Shown one piece after another: positions 11,507 to 24,371 of a DNA stretch of 64,000 nucleotides. Made by a program: the position numbers and the translations under genes. Positions within the stretch are counted from its first letter, which is position 1; every line of letters begins with the position of its first letter. The notes under the pieces were generated by a model. It was not told the origin of the DNA. It did no database searches and was given only the letters and a program-made list of their open reading frames with translations. The DNA comes from Tetrahymena thermophila SB210 (taxonomy: Eukaryota; Ciliophora; Oligohymenophorea; Hymenostomatida; Tetrahymenidae): the NCBI RefSeq assembly GCF_000189635.1, contig NW_002476317.1, positions 682,001 through 746,000 of the forward strand. The letters run 5' to 3'.

Positions 11507-13825
11507 TCATTAGTTTTTAATTTAGTACAAAGAAGATGCGAGAATTTTGTTTGAGTTTATTTTTTCTTATATCATTCTTGCTTTTCTTTCCATTATAAAT
11601 TAAATTTCTTCAAAAGATTCTGGTTTGAGGCACATCATCCCAATAAGTTAAATTGGTGTAAAATTAAGAAATAGCTTTTTATCTATTTATTTTTATGTTA
11701 TCTTTTTCTATTTTTCTTATATTTGTTTGTCTAGCATGCATTTAAGAGTATCATATACTATCATTCTAGATTCTCTATCCATTATGTAAGAAGGTTTATA
11801 GGATTGCTTATTAAATGCATGAAGTACTGGTTAACTTTAAAATTGCTTTACTTTTGACATTTCAAAGATTAATGAGCCATGAAGTCCATCTTTTGAATTT
11901 GCCATTTTTTAATTTTATTCTAAGTAATTTTTATATGAGAGCAAGCATTATTTGAGTAAGCCAAACCTATTATAAAACTAGTTACATCTATGTATCATAT
12001 GAATCTTTAGCTTTTCGTTTTATTATAAAATTACATGTGTATTTTGGTCAACTTCTAGTATCATTCTTTTATAATCTTCTTCACTATAATACTAATGTTA
12101 TTATGAATCAAACTCTTATTCTGCTTCATCTTCTTATTAAACAGAATTTTTTATTTAATCAAAGTTTTCAAATTCAATCGACTATTTGTCACGCTGTTAA
12201 CTATTAGATTTTAAAGTTTTGGTGTTTTAATCATTTTCTTTACTCTCTTAAGTAGCATCTTTAGGTAAATTTTCTTTATAATTACTTATTTCAATTGCTT
12301 TAAACTAATTAAAAATGTCTATATTTTAAGGAATGTTTAGTTCAATTTATAAATTTTTATTCTCATATTGCTTATTTGTCATAGGTAGATTATAATTTTA
12401 ATTTAACTCCTAATTAGATAATTAGATTTGTGATTGTGAATACATTAAATTATTATTAAAACCATTTTAAGGCTTTTTCATAAATAGCTAATCTGTTTTA
12501 CTCATAAAAGTTTATTTAAGTGAAGGTTAATTTTAGTGCCCAAAAAATTTTTCAGTTGTTTGAGCCTAATTTATGATTCTCACCTAAGGGGTGATTTATC
12601 TTTTAAATGTCATTTATGTACTTTGCATCACATCATTATCCTAAGAAGAAAGCTTAGAGCGAATAGTTTACTTCATTTAAGTTTGCATATCAAGCTACTT
12701 GCTATCATAATCCATTTAAAATTTAACTTAAGACATTGTTGAGAACTACCCTTTTTAGTTCAAAGAAAACTTGTTAGACTAAAAATCATTTGCCTAAAAT
12801 TACTATTCCTCTGAAACTTCTATTTATAATCCTCTATCGTTGTGTTTTAAAGTTTTACTTGCTCCTGAAACATATTTAGAATTTTATGAGTTCTAATTGC
12901 TTCTGAAGTTAGAATTAGTACTTCTGAACATTTTCACCTTAGATGCACCACAAATAGTTTCAATTCTTTGGATATCATTATCATTTTTAGCATAATAGCT
13001 TGTATATTTTGGCGGTTAGTTCTCCTGAGCTTTTTTTTTGTAGTGTTTTCTTATTTGCTTTTATGTCTTGGTTATTAAACCTGATAGAAAAAGATTTTAC
13101 TCATTCAAAACTGTAAGCCTTTATTTGCGAATCTCATACAGTTAATGAATCTAACTCAGCCTTTTCTCTTCTTTCTTAATTTCTACTGCCAATCTTTCCA
13201 TGTCTTATATTAAGACAGTTGAAAACTCTTGATAAATTTCACACTCTTTTTATAAGTTACGAAGAAATTAGTTCATACCTATCTTATTTTCCAAATTGCG
13301 CAATTTTATATTATAGTCTTTTATTTTTTACTAGGCATTCAAAAAAGCTTTTAGCATAGCTTGATATCTCTTATCAAGCACTGCCTTCATATGATCAAAG
13401 GTTTATCCTATTTTATCTGGAAGAAAAGATATCGACTACTCTAGTCCAACTAAATTTTTGAAGATCTTTTAAAACCCTCGTTTCATTATGTTTAAATCAT
13501 CAATAGAATTTGCTATAATTTGCTAATCTAGCTTTAGAAATTTGATTTAATTGTTAGCTATAATTGAAGAATCATTTTAAATATCATATTAATTTACTTA
13601 CTCTTAATATATATCGCTTAATTATTCATTTTAAAAATCATTTTCTTCATTTTATTAAAAGTAATTTTCTAATATTTATTATCTTGTGTTTTTATGTGCT
13701 ATTTATGCCTAACTCAAATTTTAGTCATAATGATGGGAATCTTAGTTAGTTAAGTCAAAGTCTTCTTTATGTTTTGTATCTTCATGTACTTCTTCTATTG
13801 TAACTAATTACGATTTGCTTTCCAT
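11507..13825 (-). CDS. Large coiled-coil protein, intronless
   Basis: A single uninterrupted frame of 772 residues from ATG at 13825 to TGA at 11509-11507. The first ~100 residues are acidic and Gln-rich. Residues ~100-310 are predicted coiled coil, rich in Lys, Glu, Gln and Leu with few helix breakers. The middle is Ser/Asn/Gln-rich low complexity. The C-terminal ~200 residues regain helical character, with motifs such as DYKRMILEVDQNTH and DRESRMIVYDTLKCM. It ends LASSLYQIKNQ. I recognise no family. A structural role (cytoskeleton, basal body or vesicle tether) is possible. The very long TGA-free frame, the ATG in A-rich context and the charged composition make the gene itself secure. It heads a run of minus-strand genes. 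Confidence 0.85.
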
Positions 13826-14472
13826 TTGATAATGATAATACCTAAATAAATACGCTATTTAAAAATCAAATTTCTTTTGAAATCTAAAGTCAAAAGAAAA
13901 CAAATAAACAACAATAATAAATAGTAAGAATTTATTTTAATAATCAAAAAGTTATGTTTATTGTTTCTAAAAGTAATAAGTTTGTTTGCCTATTTATTTA
14001 TCAAGTGAATTAGGAAACAGTCACATCAAAAATAATATTTGCTTACAAATATTTATTTTATTAAATTTTATCTTTTAAAAATACATGTTCTTCTAAAAAT
14101 TTTTTAATGATTACTTTATAATTATATAAATAAATTTAACTACTTAGAATTTAAATTTTAATAGAGATTTGTGTAAGAAAAACATAAGTTAATTTAAAAA
14201 AATAAAAAATAGAAAATTTTAATCATAATAGAATTAAATTTTAAGAAGTAAAAATTTAAAAAAAATAAAGTTTTAATATGGTATTATCTAAGCAGCCGAA
14301 CTAAAATAGAATATAAAAAATTATATTTAAAATTATTGATTGTCATTGATATTATTATTATTGTGTGTTTAAACAAGTAAATTGTATGTATTAATATGAA
14401 TAAATTATTATTTTCTTGATTAAATAGCGAAACTTAATTAATTAATTAGTTATTAGTTTATTTAGTTATCTT
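13826..14472. other. AT-rich intergenic, no gene seen
   Basis: 647 bp upstream of the 772-residue gene and downstream of the first member of the unnamed family. It is AT-rich and contains a TTAA-type palindromic stretch near 14434-14450 but no exon. Confidence 0.5.
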
Positions 14473-15940
14473 TCAGCTGTACACTGACTTTTTTTTATCG
14501 TGCTTTTTTAAAATAGATAAAATTTCTGGGTTTGAAAAGCTATCAAGTAGAAAGTCTATGATTTAAATATGGCTGTCAATATTATTGATCTTACTTCTTT
14601 CAAGCCATAGTTTAGCATAGTTGTTTAAAAAGTATTTGAAAATGAATTTGTATAAGTGATGCTGAATAAGTAAGATAAGACTGTAATTGTTAAATGATTT
14701 TGATTTGATATATCTTTCAAATTTCTTTTAGATTTGTTAGAGGGTTTCTTGTTTTTATTTAAATTAGTTATAGATTGAGACTATCTACTCATTTTTAGAC
14801 GTTATTTCTTCTAAGGAAAACAGCGATTTTAAATTCTTTTAGAAACCTTTCTTAGTTTAATCAATTTCTGAATAACACTCTTTGTTTATTAAAACAAAAC
14901 TTTTAAATTAATTCATGATGTTTTTTACCACATTCTTTTTATCAATGCTATTGTTGATATAGTTATATTATTATTGATAACTCTCAGAAACAATTGAATT
15001 ATTATTTTGGGGTGAAGTTTCTAAATTATGATGACACTCGTTAATTTATTAATTGTTAATTATTTCAATTTAAGATTTCGTATTATTTTGGCAGTAATTC
15101 ACTAAATTTAAAATTTTAACCTCTTAGCTCACAATATTTTATTCGCTCCCTCTAACTTAAAAATTGTGATTAATGATGTCTACATTTTATTAATTATATC
15201 CTATATTGTCTTTCACAGTATCATCTAATTTATTTGATGATAATATTCTATTTGAAAACAGAGCTTATTAAGCATATTATTAGCTAGGTAAATAGCTACC
15301 TTCTTTGGAAGTTAATTGATTACCTTAATCAAAGTAGTACTAATTAATTTATTGATAATCTAATTAGCACTATTAAACATTTTTATGATCAAACGACTTA
15401 TATTAGTATTAGTCTTCTTATTAATAGCCTTATTAGAGCAAATTGGGAATTAATTATTACTATCCAATTTCTTGATTATTCAAAAATTAATCAAAATAGT
15501 TATCTTCTAAAGGAAACTCATTAGCAAGATTGTTGAAGCTCCAATTAATATGCTACCCATCCAACTAAGTATTTACCTAATTTTAAATTAGTTATTCGTT
15601 CTATATATAGCCTAAATTATTGGTAGAGGTAAAACATTAAATTTTATCATCTACTGTGTGGTCATTATAGGTCGTTGAATATTGTTATAGTTTTATATAT
15701 TAGTAACTATTATTATTTACTACATACGGAGATTAATTCTATTTAAAATTGAAAAAAATGAAATTAAATTCAAATTCTTGAAAGTTAAAATTCTACATTT
15801 ATGTTCAACTCATAATAATTTTCAGATGATTATTGCTCTGGCTCTTAATGAATGAAAAATAGCCCTGCATCTTAAGATCCTTCTTGCGCATTTTGAGAAC
15901 TAGTTTAGTTGTTTTGATACGCATAAATTACATTTAGCAT
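14473..15940 (-). CDS. Unnamed family member A (Q/N-rich + C-terminal domain)
   Basis: Exons 15940-15797 and 15738-14473, joined across a 58-bp intron in phase 0, give 469 residues. Residues 1-300 are Gln/Asn/Tyr-rich and probably disordered; they include a WSFNNLANEFPLEDNYF patch. The conserved part starts near residue 315 with KKNVVKNIMNQFKSF. It continues with an IVSIYNQF segment and a KKFERYIKSKSF motif, then LLIQHHLYKFIFKYFL and a WLERSKI element, and ends ILKKHDKKKSVYS. The same order of motifs occurs in the genes ending at 17203 and 24372, all on the same strand, so this is a tandemly expanded family. I know no name for the C-terminal region; its helical, basic character could bind protein or nucleic acid. 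The small first exon and adjacent intron position are shared with member C. Confidence 0.8.
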
Positions 15941-17202
15941 TTTGAGTATTAAATAGTTATTTTATTATTTCTTTTATTTTTAATGTTAAAGCTTTTGCAA
16001 CAAAATAAATATTTTTTAATTATTTATATTTCTTAAGCAATCAAGCAGTTTACGATAATTTTAATTTAAATTACAAGACCTACAAATACAGTCTTAAAAT
16101 AAATATCAAATGATTGACATTCTAAACATAAATATAAGCAATTATTTTTAAAAAATAAAAAATTTTAAATAGATCAGAATCTCTATATTCTAAATTCGCG
16201 CTAAATAGCTTGAGAATGCTTAAATATTTACAAAATATACCTTAAATATAATTTTTAAAACTATTTTAATCAGGGAATGCAGATTAATTTGTATTTTCAA
16301 AGTTAAAATGAGGTATTATTATTATTTACTGATACTTCATAATATTTTCATTTATTTTACGAAAACTTACGCAATATTTAAAAACATTCATTTATCCTTT
16401 TAAATTTTAAAAAAACAGAGCTAATCAACTAAAAAGCATTTCATAAATAATAGAAATAAGTGTATTTTATGATGATATTTTATATTTAGATTAGGTTTTA
16501 AGTTAAAATTTTCATTTTTCTTTAATACTTTAATAACATTTATGAATAAAATATTTAAAAACTAAGGAAGTAACATGCAATTTAATTGTAGAAATAATAA
16601 GAATTGATTATCTATTTTTAAAAATAAAACACAACTAACTAAGTTTTTGATTTTTTCTTCTATAATTTGTATTAATAAAATATTCTTGAGAAAAAGTTTT
16701 AACATATTACAAAGATGACATAAATTTTACAATATTTTATGAATTTAATTTAAATAATATTTTATAATTTGTTAAGAATTTTAACTAAAAAAGAATATGG
16801 GATATCTATTAATCTATAATTTATATTCAAGTTTTTATTTGTTTGTTAGTTTTAACTATCTATGAAAAGTGTTATTTTTTAGTTTTTTGAAAGTAAATAA
16901 AGTTTATTTATTGATGGAAATGACTTTTATTAATATAATTTTATTTTATTGTTATCAGCCTAGAGTTTTGCTTGAGAATTTTGTGTATTTAGTTCTATTT
17001 TTAGCAAAAAAGTCATTTTCAATCCTATTTTATATGATTTTTATTTTGAAGTTAATTTACTGATTTTAATATAAAGTTAATTTTAAGAAATTTATTCTGT
17101 TTTATTGCATCATAAGTTCTAATTAAAGTTGAAATATTGTATATTTAATAAATAAGTTAGAACTACTTAAAATAAATAGTTAGATAGATGCGCACTTTTA
17201 AT
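15941..17202. other. AT-rich intergenic, no gene seen
   Basis: About 1.26 kb between family members A and B. Some frames are open for 60 codons near 16870-17060, but the translation is Phe/Leu/Ile/Tyr-rich, as expected from random AT-rich DNA, so I do not call a gene. Confidence 0.5.
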
Positions 17203-19522
17203 TCAATCTTCTTTACTAGCATAAAACATATTAATCAAACTTGGGCTGTAGCAGCATTTAAGTAAAAACTTTATTACGATTTGATGAATTATTTTATCTT
17301 ATACTAAGCAAGACTCAAGCCATATGCCAGAGAAGTATATGAGATAATACTCTAAGAGCTTGTTGTATACTTTTTAGTTGAGTAGCTTAGTTAAGTTAGA
17401 TTTATTAATTATTTTATCCTTCATAAATCTTTTAAAGCTACTGAGAACGTTTTGCATGCAAGATTTAGTATTGAGGTTTTATTTTTTTTAGAAATTAGTA
17501 AATTTATTATAAATATCTGCAATAGTTTCCTCAATGCTTGAACGAGTAGGAAGTTGCCTGGAAGAAGTCTCAATCTATCTCAATGTCTTTTCAGATGATA
17601 AAAAAGATTCAGAATTTATTAAATTATTTTATTAAAAATCTACGCATTCCTTTGCAATTCTGAAATCCTAATATTATTTATTTTATTAAGTTTCTTGATG
17701 AAAGTTATTTATTAATGCTCCAGGCCAATTTGCACTTTCGTTCTCATTTTGATTGATATTAGATTCTTGATAATTATATAATAAAAAGTTGCTTTCTTCT
17801 TTGGCTGACAAACAATTTTTGCCCTAATTTTAGATATAATTTAAATTATAATTACCTTAGTTTTCAATTGCCAAATCTGTTTAATTTTACATTATTTTTT
17901 GACTTGGCAATAATTTTATTTGAGGTTTAAAGTTATCTTAGCTATTATAGAAAAGTTCCTATTTCTTATCTTTAGAATTTTTATCTATTATCTTTTCATT
18001 ACTGTTTAAATTTTAAAAAGTAGATTGCTTGAAGTAAATTTCCGTTGCTTTTGCATCATCCAATTTAGTTTTATAATTAGGGCTATCAAACTAGCTCTAA
18101 TTCAGAAAGCAAATTTTTTAATTATCAGAATTAAGTTAATTAGATATTATTTTCTTTTACTAACTTTGTTATTATTGCAAATTTTCTTCTTCACCTGTTC
18201 ATAAAATAAAGTGGTAAAAAATTATTTTAACATAAACTAAAAATGCAAAAAGATGCATTATATCTAATTAGTTCTCTTACTTACTCACTTATATTTTAAA
18301 AAATTAAGACTTTAAAAAATTTTAAATATTAATAAAAATCAATTAAAATATAGGCTAATTAATAATAACTATTAATCACTTAGTCTGTAATTAAAAAATT
18401 GTGACCTATTTTTGTCGTTTAAAATTTATCTTATTTTCATGGAGTTTAAGGTAAACTAAAATCTATTTTTATTTATTAAATTTTAATTGTGTAAGCAAAT
18501 TGATGGTCTAATTATTAGCTACAAAATTATAATTTCTATGCTCATTAGAAATATCTTAGACGATATTTGCGTATGTATTTACGTTTGGCTGTAAAATTAC
18601 GAAAGACAAAAATAATTTGTAGTGAGTGGAGCATTATCATATTTTTTATTAATATGATTGGTATAAAAAACGCTAGAGGCTAAAATAAATGAATGACTTA
18701 CAAGCATCTAAGATTATGGATTATTAATTATCCTCTTTTCTTACATCATCTTTTTCATGTAAAGGGCTAGTTTCTTTTTTTATAAGCAACTCCTATTTGA
18801 CTTAACGATTTTTCTACTTTATTTTTATTATACAGTGAAATAAATAAATATACAAGGCTGGTAATTGTTTATATAATAAATAATTACTTCTTAAGTTACC
18901 GGTTCTTATTTATCTTAGAATGTTTATTGCTACTGCTCACCTATAGCTTCACTATCTTCCAAGAAGTATTTGATTTCATTCTAATTTTACTTTAGATTCA
19001 TTAGTTTTTTGTTTTATCTGCCAACTTTCATTTTTTTCTTTTCAAATCTAAGTAGAAATGAAGAAAAAGCATTGATTATGTTCTTTAGTACATTTATTTT
19101 TTTTTGTTTCATCTTTTGAACTTCAATAATTTGTTTAATTTCATCATTTTGAATTAAAATTTCTTTCTAGGATTAGTCTTGGTCTACTTAAGACCCATTT
19201 TTTGTCTTGAAAAACGAATCATCTAGTGAATATGTATTTTTTTTGCTCGTTTCTTCAAAAATCGATTATATCTAAAAATATTTAAATAAATTTGATATTT
19301 TATTTTTAATAATTTGTAAACAAGAATAATTTTTAAATAAATAAAGTTGAAACTAACTAGTAAATATTTAAAAGAGATTATTTTTTTAAAATAGTATTTA
19401 TATACTTCTTAAAATGACATTTAAGGATTTTCTATGGAGTATTAGATCATCATGTCGATTTCATATCCTGACTTGAGAGCCTAGACATCATTTTCATCTA
19501 TGAACATATTTTCTTACATCAT
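17203..19522 (-). CDS. Unnamed family member B, four-exon model
   Basis: Exons 19522-19406, 19271-18888, 18816-18702 and 18194-17203 give 535 residues with phases 0, 0, 1. The C-terminus (about 110 residues) aligns with members A and C: EETIADIYNKFTNFQKK, then SSFKRFMKD, KLLNQKVYNKLLEYY, a WLESC element and IVIKFLLKCC. Exon 2 carries a second family-like motif, INVLKNIINAFSSFL, placed much further N-terminal than in A or C. The last intron (507 bp) starts with a perfect GTAAGT; its splice removes the lack of a start codon for the 3' exon. The alternative is two genes. In that case a 226-residue gene would read through this donor to TGA at 18639-18637, followed by a gene whose 5' exon I cannot find. 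Both readings are supported by coding-like exons; I prefer the single gene. Confidence 0.6.
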
Positions 19523-22500
19523 TTTTGTATAATCTGTGTTGGATATTCTTATAATCTTATAATATTGGTATGTGAATCTTAATAATACAGGAAATAATAT
19601 TGATGGCTGCTGCAAAAAGTATATGATTTAGAGTCTAAAACACAAACCTTGAAATGTTTTGTAGCTTATACGCGCTTGTTAACAAAGTATTATAAATGGT
19701 ATCTTGTTTGCTTTTGTCTAGCTAAATAGTTTAGATATATGATATTGATCTATTGTTTTGAATTTAACAAATTTTTTATAATTTTTTTAATTATGATTAA
19801 TAGCGTTTCTTTTATTAAGTAAAATATATAAGCGGTCTATTTCAATGGCTTTTATAAATGCTTTCTGATCAAAAGTAAATAGATAAAATTAGTAAATACT
19901 TCGTAAAGATAATCTAATACAAACTTAGTTGAATAAACAATATTTTCCATACCTAGTGAATGTCAAACTAACGTTTTTTGTTAGGTAGCTTTTAAAAAAT
20001 GACTATGTTTTAAACCCATAACTCAAGTCTAGTAATTTTAAATTTACAATAAAGATAATTGATTTAATTAAGTTGAATTATAGTTTTCAGTATCATAATA
20101 ATTCGAAATATTCAAGATTTCAATATAAAATAGCACATTAAATGTGAGTGAAGAATTTGTTAATTAAATTTTTTGATGTGATTCGTTAACTCTTCTATCC
20201 TTCTTCCATAAGTGTGTATGACTCCTGTTTATAATTTTTTAGAAAGAATTGAAATGTAATACCTCCTAATTTTATCTTTTTTCTACTTAAACATTATTTT
20301 TGATCCTTTTCCTCTCATTTTAAGATTATTTACAATACTCTTGGATAACTAAGTTTTATATATTTAATAAGGATTTACAGCTAAATATTTTTTCTAAACT
20401 TATCGGACAATACAGTTTTGAAATATTATGATAAGATATGAATGATTTTTGATATTTACTTAAATATCTGCTCAAATATCATTATTTCAAACTCAAAAAA
20501 ATGAAAGAATGAAATTGTAAACAAAAAATCTTAATTTAAAAAACATTATTAATATAAAAAGTAATAAATTATTACTTTCAAACAATAAAACAAACAAAAA
20601 TTAATTAAGTGGATATGCATTTTAATTAATAAATTTATAAGCGAAGTGATAAAGTTGATTAAAATTTATTCTAGCAAATAAACATGTGTGCTGTTTGTTG
20701 TGATGCATACATGTAATAGAAAAATATGTCAGTCTGAAAACTAATTTTTTTCTTCTAAGCTTTACAAAGTTTTAATTTTGATTGCTAATAGATTTGATTT
20801 CAGATTAGAAAAATTCATTTTTTTTTTTTTGAGTAGATTAAACATTTCAACTTATTTTTTCTTATATAAAATATATTTTTTGAAAAAAGTTAAACAATAC
20901 TTGAGTGGAATATGATTGATGCATAAAATAAGAGGAGCTAAAATGTGAACATGTGGATTTTTAAATTTTATCAGGTATTTTAAGTAATTTAACAGAAACC
21001 ATATGGAGTGTTACTAATTTAGATAGATATATTAGTTGCATTTCTAGGTAATCCTTAATTTTTTAACTATAATTGTTGTTTGTGTATACATTCAGATTAC
21101 AATATTATAGATCTTTTTTTCTAAATTATCTATTATTAATATTGGGAATAGATAGATTACCTAAATTTATTCTATTTTTATACCCAGTATTTTAATTATT
21201 TTATTTTTATTAAGTTATAATTTTGTTTTTACTTAAATTAAAAAAAAATGTGTTTTTTTCATGTTCAAAATTTAATATTTAAGTTTCTAAATTTTATAAT
21301 AAATTAAATTCATATTTAAAGATGCTTTTTTACATAAATTATGAATTGAAAGTATTTAAACTCTTCTATTAAATTGTTTTATTCTTAAATGGAAGAAGTA
21401 TAATATAAATAAAGTAAATTTAACAGAATGAAAACAGTAATGAATTTATATTTATTAGCAATAAATGAGTACCTAAAAACTATAAAATAAAACTGGGACT
21501 ATCTATGATAGCTAATTTAATTAGATTTTAATTTATTATTAATATTTAATAAAGAAAAAAATAACCTATTGGTTAATATCTAAGAAGTAAAAACTAAACA
21601 TGTCACCATATAAATGCAAAATAGAATTTCTTGAAATCAACTTATTTAACAATCTAATCTACAAATTAGATTCATGAGGTCCTCAGAATATTTTAAATAG
21701 TTATTGGGAGAAATAAAGATTTCAATTTTATTATCAAAAATATTACGAATTCTTTTACTTTTATTCAATTAAATTTTTTACTCAATATTATTTAAAAAAT
21801 GTTATTCAAGTTTTTATTATTTTTTTTGAAGTTAGATAGTCAGCTTTTCTTGTTTAAAAATAATTTTATTGTTTATAAAAGTGATAGTCATGAGTTAATT
21901 AAATAGAATAACTATGATCAGATTTACTGAAGAGAGGTTAGATAATACATTTGATCGGAATTAAATAGAAGTTTTTTTATTGAAATTTTTAATTGTGGTA
22001 AGTAGAAAAGATAATAAAATTTTGATTATTCAAGCAAAATATTTATCATAAAGTACAAAGAATTTAAATCAATAAAAAAATTAAATTGTAAAGCGGATTT
22101 ATAGATTATAACAGAAACCTTTGTGATATTAAAATTTATTTCCCTACCCTTCAAGCTGTATAGAAATTCTGTTAAAATAATTAAATTTATTACATTTGTA
22201 TAGAAAAAACAAGAAAAATAGCTTTCTCATAGTACTTGTACTTTTAAGTTGTAAAATTTAAGCACAACAAACAAACTTATATCATAGAATATGATAGATA
22301 CTTGGTTTTTTAACAAGTAAAATATGTGTTGACTTTATAGATTATAGAATGAATACTCTTAAAACTTGTTTGTCTAGTTTTTTTAATAAAGTCAAATAGA
22401 TAAATTAAATATCTAAATTATATTGAATTTAATATAGATTCATTTATATTAATATTATCTAATTTAATTTAATGTTTTTTCTCTCAATACTCATTTCAAA

Positions 22501-24371
22501 TAGATATTTTACAAAAGAAAACAAAAAATGCTATTCGATAGTAGGTATTTACTATACGTTTTTAAATGTCCACTACCTAAAAAATATTACTTATTTCCGC
22601 ATGAAATTTTTTTATTTTTGCATGGAGCAATGTTTTAATTAGATATAACTGAATAAAATTATTTCTTTTTACTCTCATTTTTTAATTATTTAAATCTCAT
22701 CAAATTTCTTCTTAAAAAAACGAATCTTTTCGTTCAGTTATGTCAATTCTTAAGTAAAATTATTTAAGAAAAGGTATCCGCATTATTTAAGGCATAGTAT
22801 ATAACTTTATATTATTGATGAAGTTAGATATTTTTTAAATATATTATTTTTAATTTTATATAGCTTTTTTTAGAAAATCATAAATACTTAAATTTTAATC
22901 TGCTTACATAGCTTGTGTTACTACTTCGGCAACTTTAAACTTATTTTGATGATATTTTTCATAAAATTAATGCCTCTTTAACAATAAAATATCTAGTTTA
23001 TTGAATTTAATTACTTATAAGCATTTTTAAGTTAGTTATAGATTTATTTATATTGTTAAAATTTATTTATAAAATATAAATTTTTAAATAATTATTTGTA
23101 ACATACACAAAGTTTCTAATTATTAACATAAAAATGTTATTATATGTACATCTTTGTATGAAGTTTAATTATTTTAGAAAAGTAAACATAATAATTTACT
23201 TCAAAAAAACCTATTGAATTTTATAAAAGAGTTTACCTACCAATCATTTTTTGCAAATACTTCAGTTTTACTTCTTACTTTTTTAGAAAAACATTAATTA
23301 TTTCAAACCAGTAAAAAATATAAAAAGAGTACACTAACTTAGAAATTTAAATTAGATGTAAAAACAGTCTATAAATTAAGTTTTTTACCTGAATTAATTT
23401 AAAGTAAAATAATGAGTTTGATATATAGAATAAATAAATAATCCATTTAAATTTTTTAGTTAAATTTCACTTAAATTTAAAATTTAAAAATAGTGAAAAT
23501 GAGATAGATTTACACTTTAGATGTTATAATAATTATATTCATTTAGATTAAATTTCACTTATTATACAACTATCTGCATATAGATTATATTTATATATAT
23601 ATAATATAGATCAAGTGGGTGGGAAGATAAATATATAGAAAGGATTAAAGAGAATTGAAATTTTTAATTAATAGTGATGGGAAAATATTAAATTTTTGAG
23701 AAATTAACATATTGAATTTGAATTATTGAAAAGAAATCAAAGTATTTTAAATACATTTTTTAAATTTAATAGTGCATTTATTTAATAAAAAACTTAGAAT
23801 AGAACCAACAAATAGATAAATACTAAAGCTCGAAATTATATAAAACTCTATAACGGTTGATTTATTCCTTTCTGTGATAAATCAAATTTTTGGTAAAATA
23901 TTAATATAAAAAATTATATTTTCAATTTTATTTGTTTGTTTGATTGTTTGTTTGTTTATTTATTCGTTCTTTCATACTTTGAATGAAAAATGAGTAATAA
24001 AAAGGAATTAGTATAAATAAATTAATAGGAAATAATACATGAATTCACAAATATGCTATTAAATAGACATTATAATTTTTATGTGTATATATATATTTAT
24101 ATTTTATATATTTTATGTTAGAATTTTTGTTAATTTGTTTATTTATTTATGTGTAGTTTGAGTCTTAATGAATAGTTAATAATCATATTAGCGAACAAGT
24201 AAGTATTTTCCACTAGAGAAATTTTATCTAGCTTATAGAATGTATATATGAATCAACCTAAGAGTATAATTAATAGAAAATGTAGACAAATTTTAAAAAT
24301 CTCCAAAATTAAATTTCAATCAATTAATCCATTGATTGAATTCATTCTATCTTTAATGCTTATCAATTCGC
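19523..24371. other. 4.8-kb AT-rich desert with possible exon relics
   Basis: No complete gene can be built here. On the minus strand between about 20,480 and 19,960 a long frame has charged, coding-like composition (for example RVNESHQKIQLTNSS and KNNVQVEKRQNQEV). It could be an additional exon set or a decaying gene, but I could not find a start and consistent splices. From 20.5 to 24.37 kb I see only AT-rich sequence, short AT dinucleotide runs near 23,590 and the microsatellite listed separately. The last part is the 3' flank of family member C. Confidence 0.4.
23930..23965. repeat. TTTG/TTTA microsatellite
   Basis: A short tract of mostly TTTG units with interspersed TTTA and GATT units on the plus strand. 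Tetranucleotide tracts of this kind occur elsewhere in the window (about 6530-6800 and 11461-11487) next to genes. It lies about 410 bp downstream of the stop of family member C. Confidence 0.7.

Noticed and set aside
12536-12742. Plus-strand open frame inside the 772-residue gene
   Set aside because: It lies antisense to a 2.3-kb uninterrupted minus-strand frame and is His/Leu-rich in the manner of reverse translations of Gln/Lys/Asn-rich coding DNA.
16869-17063. 64-codon plus-strand frame
   Set aside because: Composition is Phe/Leu/Ile/Tyr-rich as in random AT-rich DNA; no splice partners or charged segments.
20500-24371. Possible mobile element or transposase gene in the desert
   Set aside because: No terminal repeats, transposase motifs or long coding frame were found.
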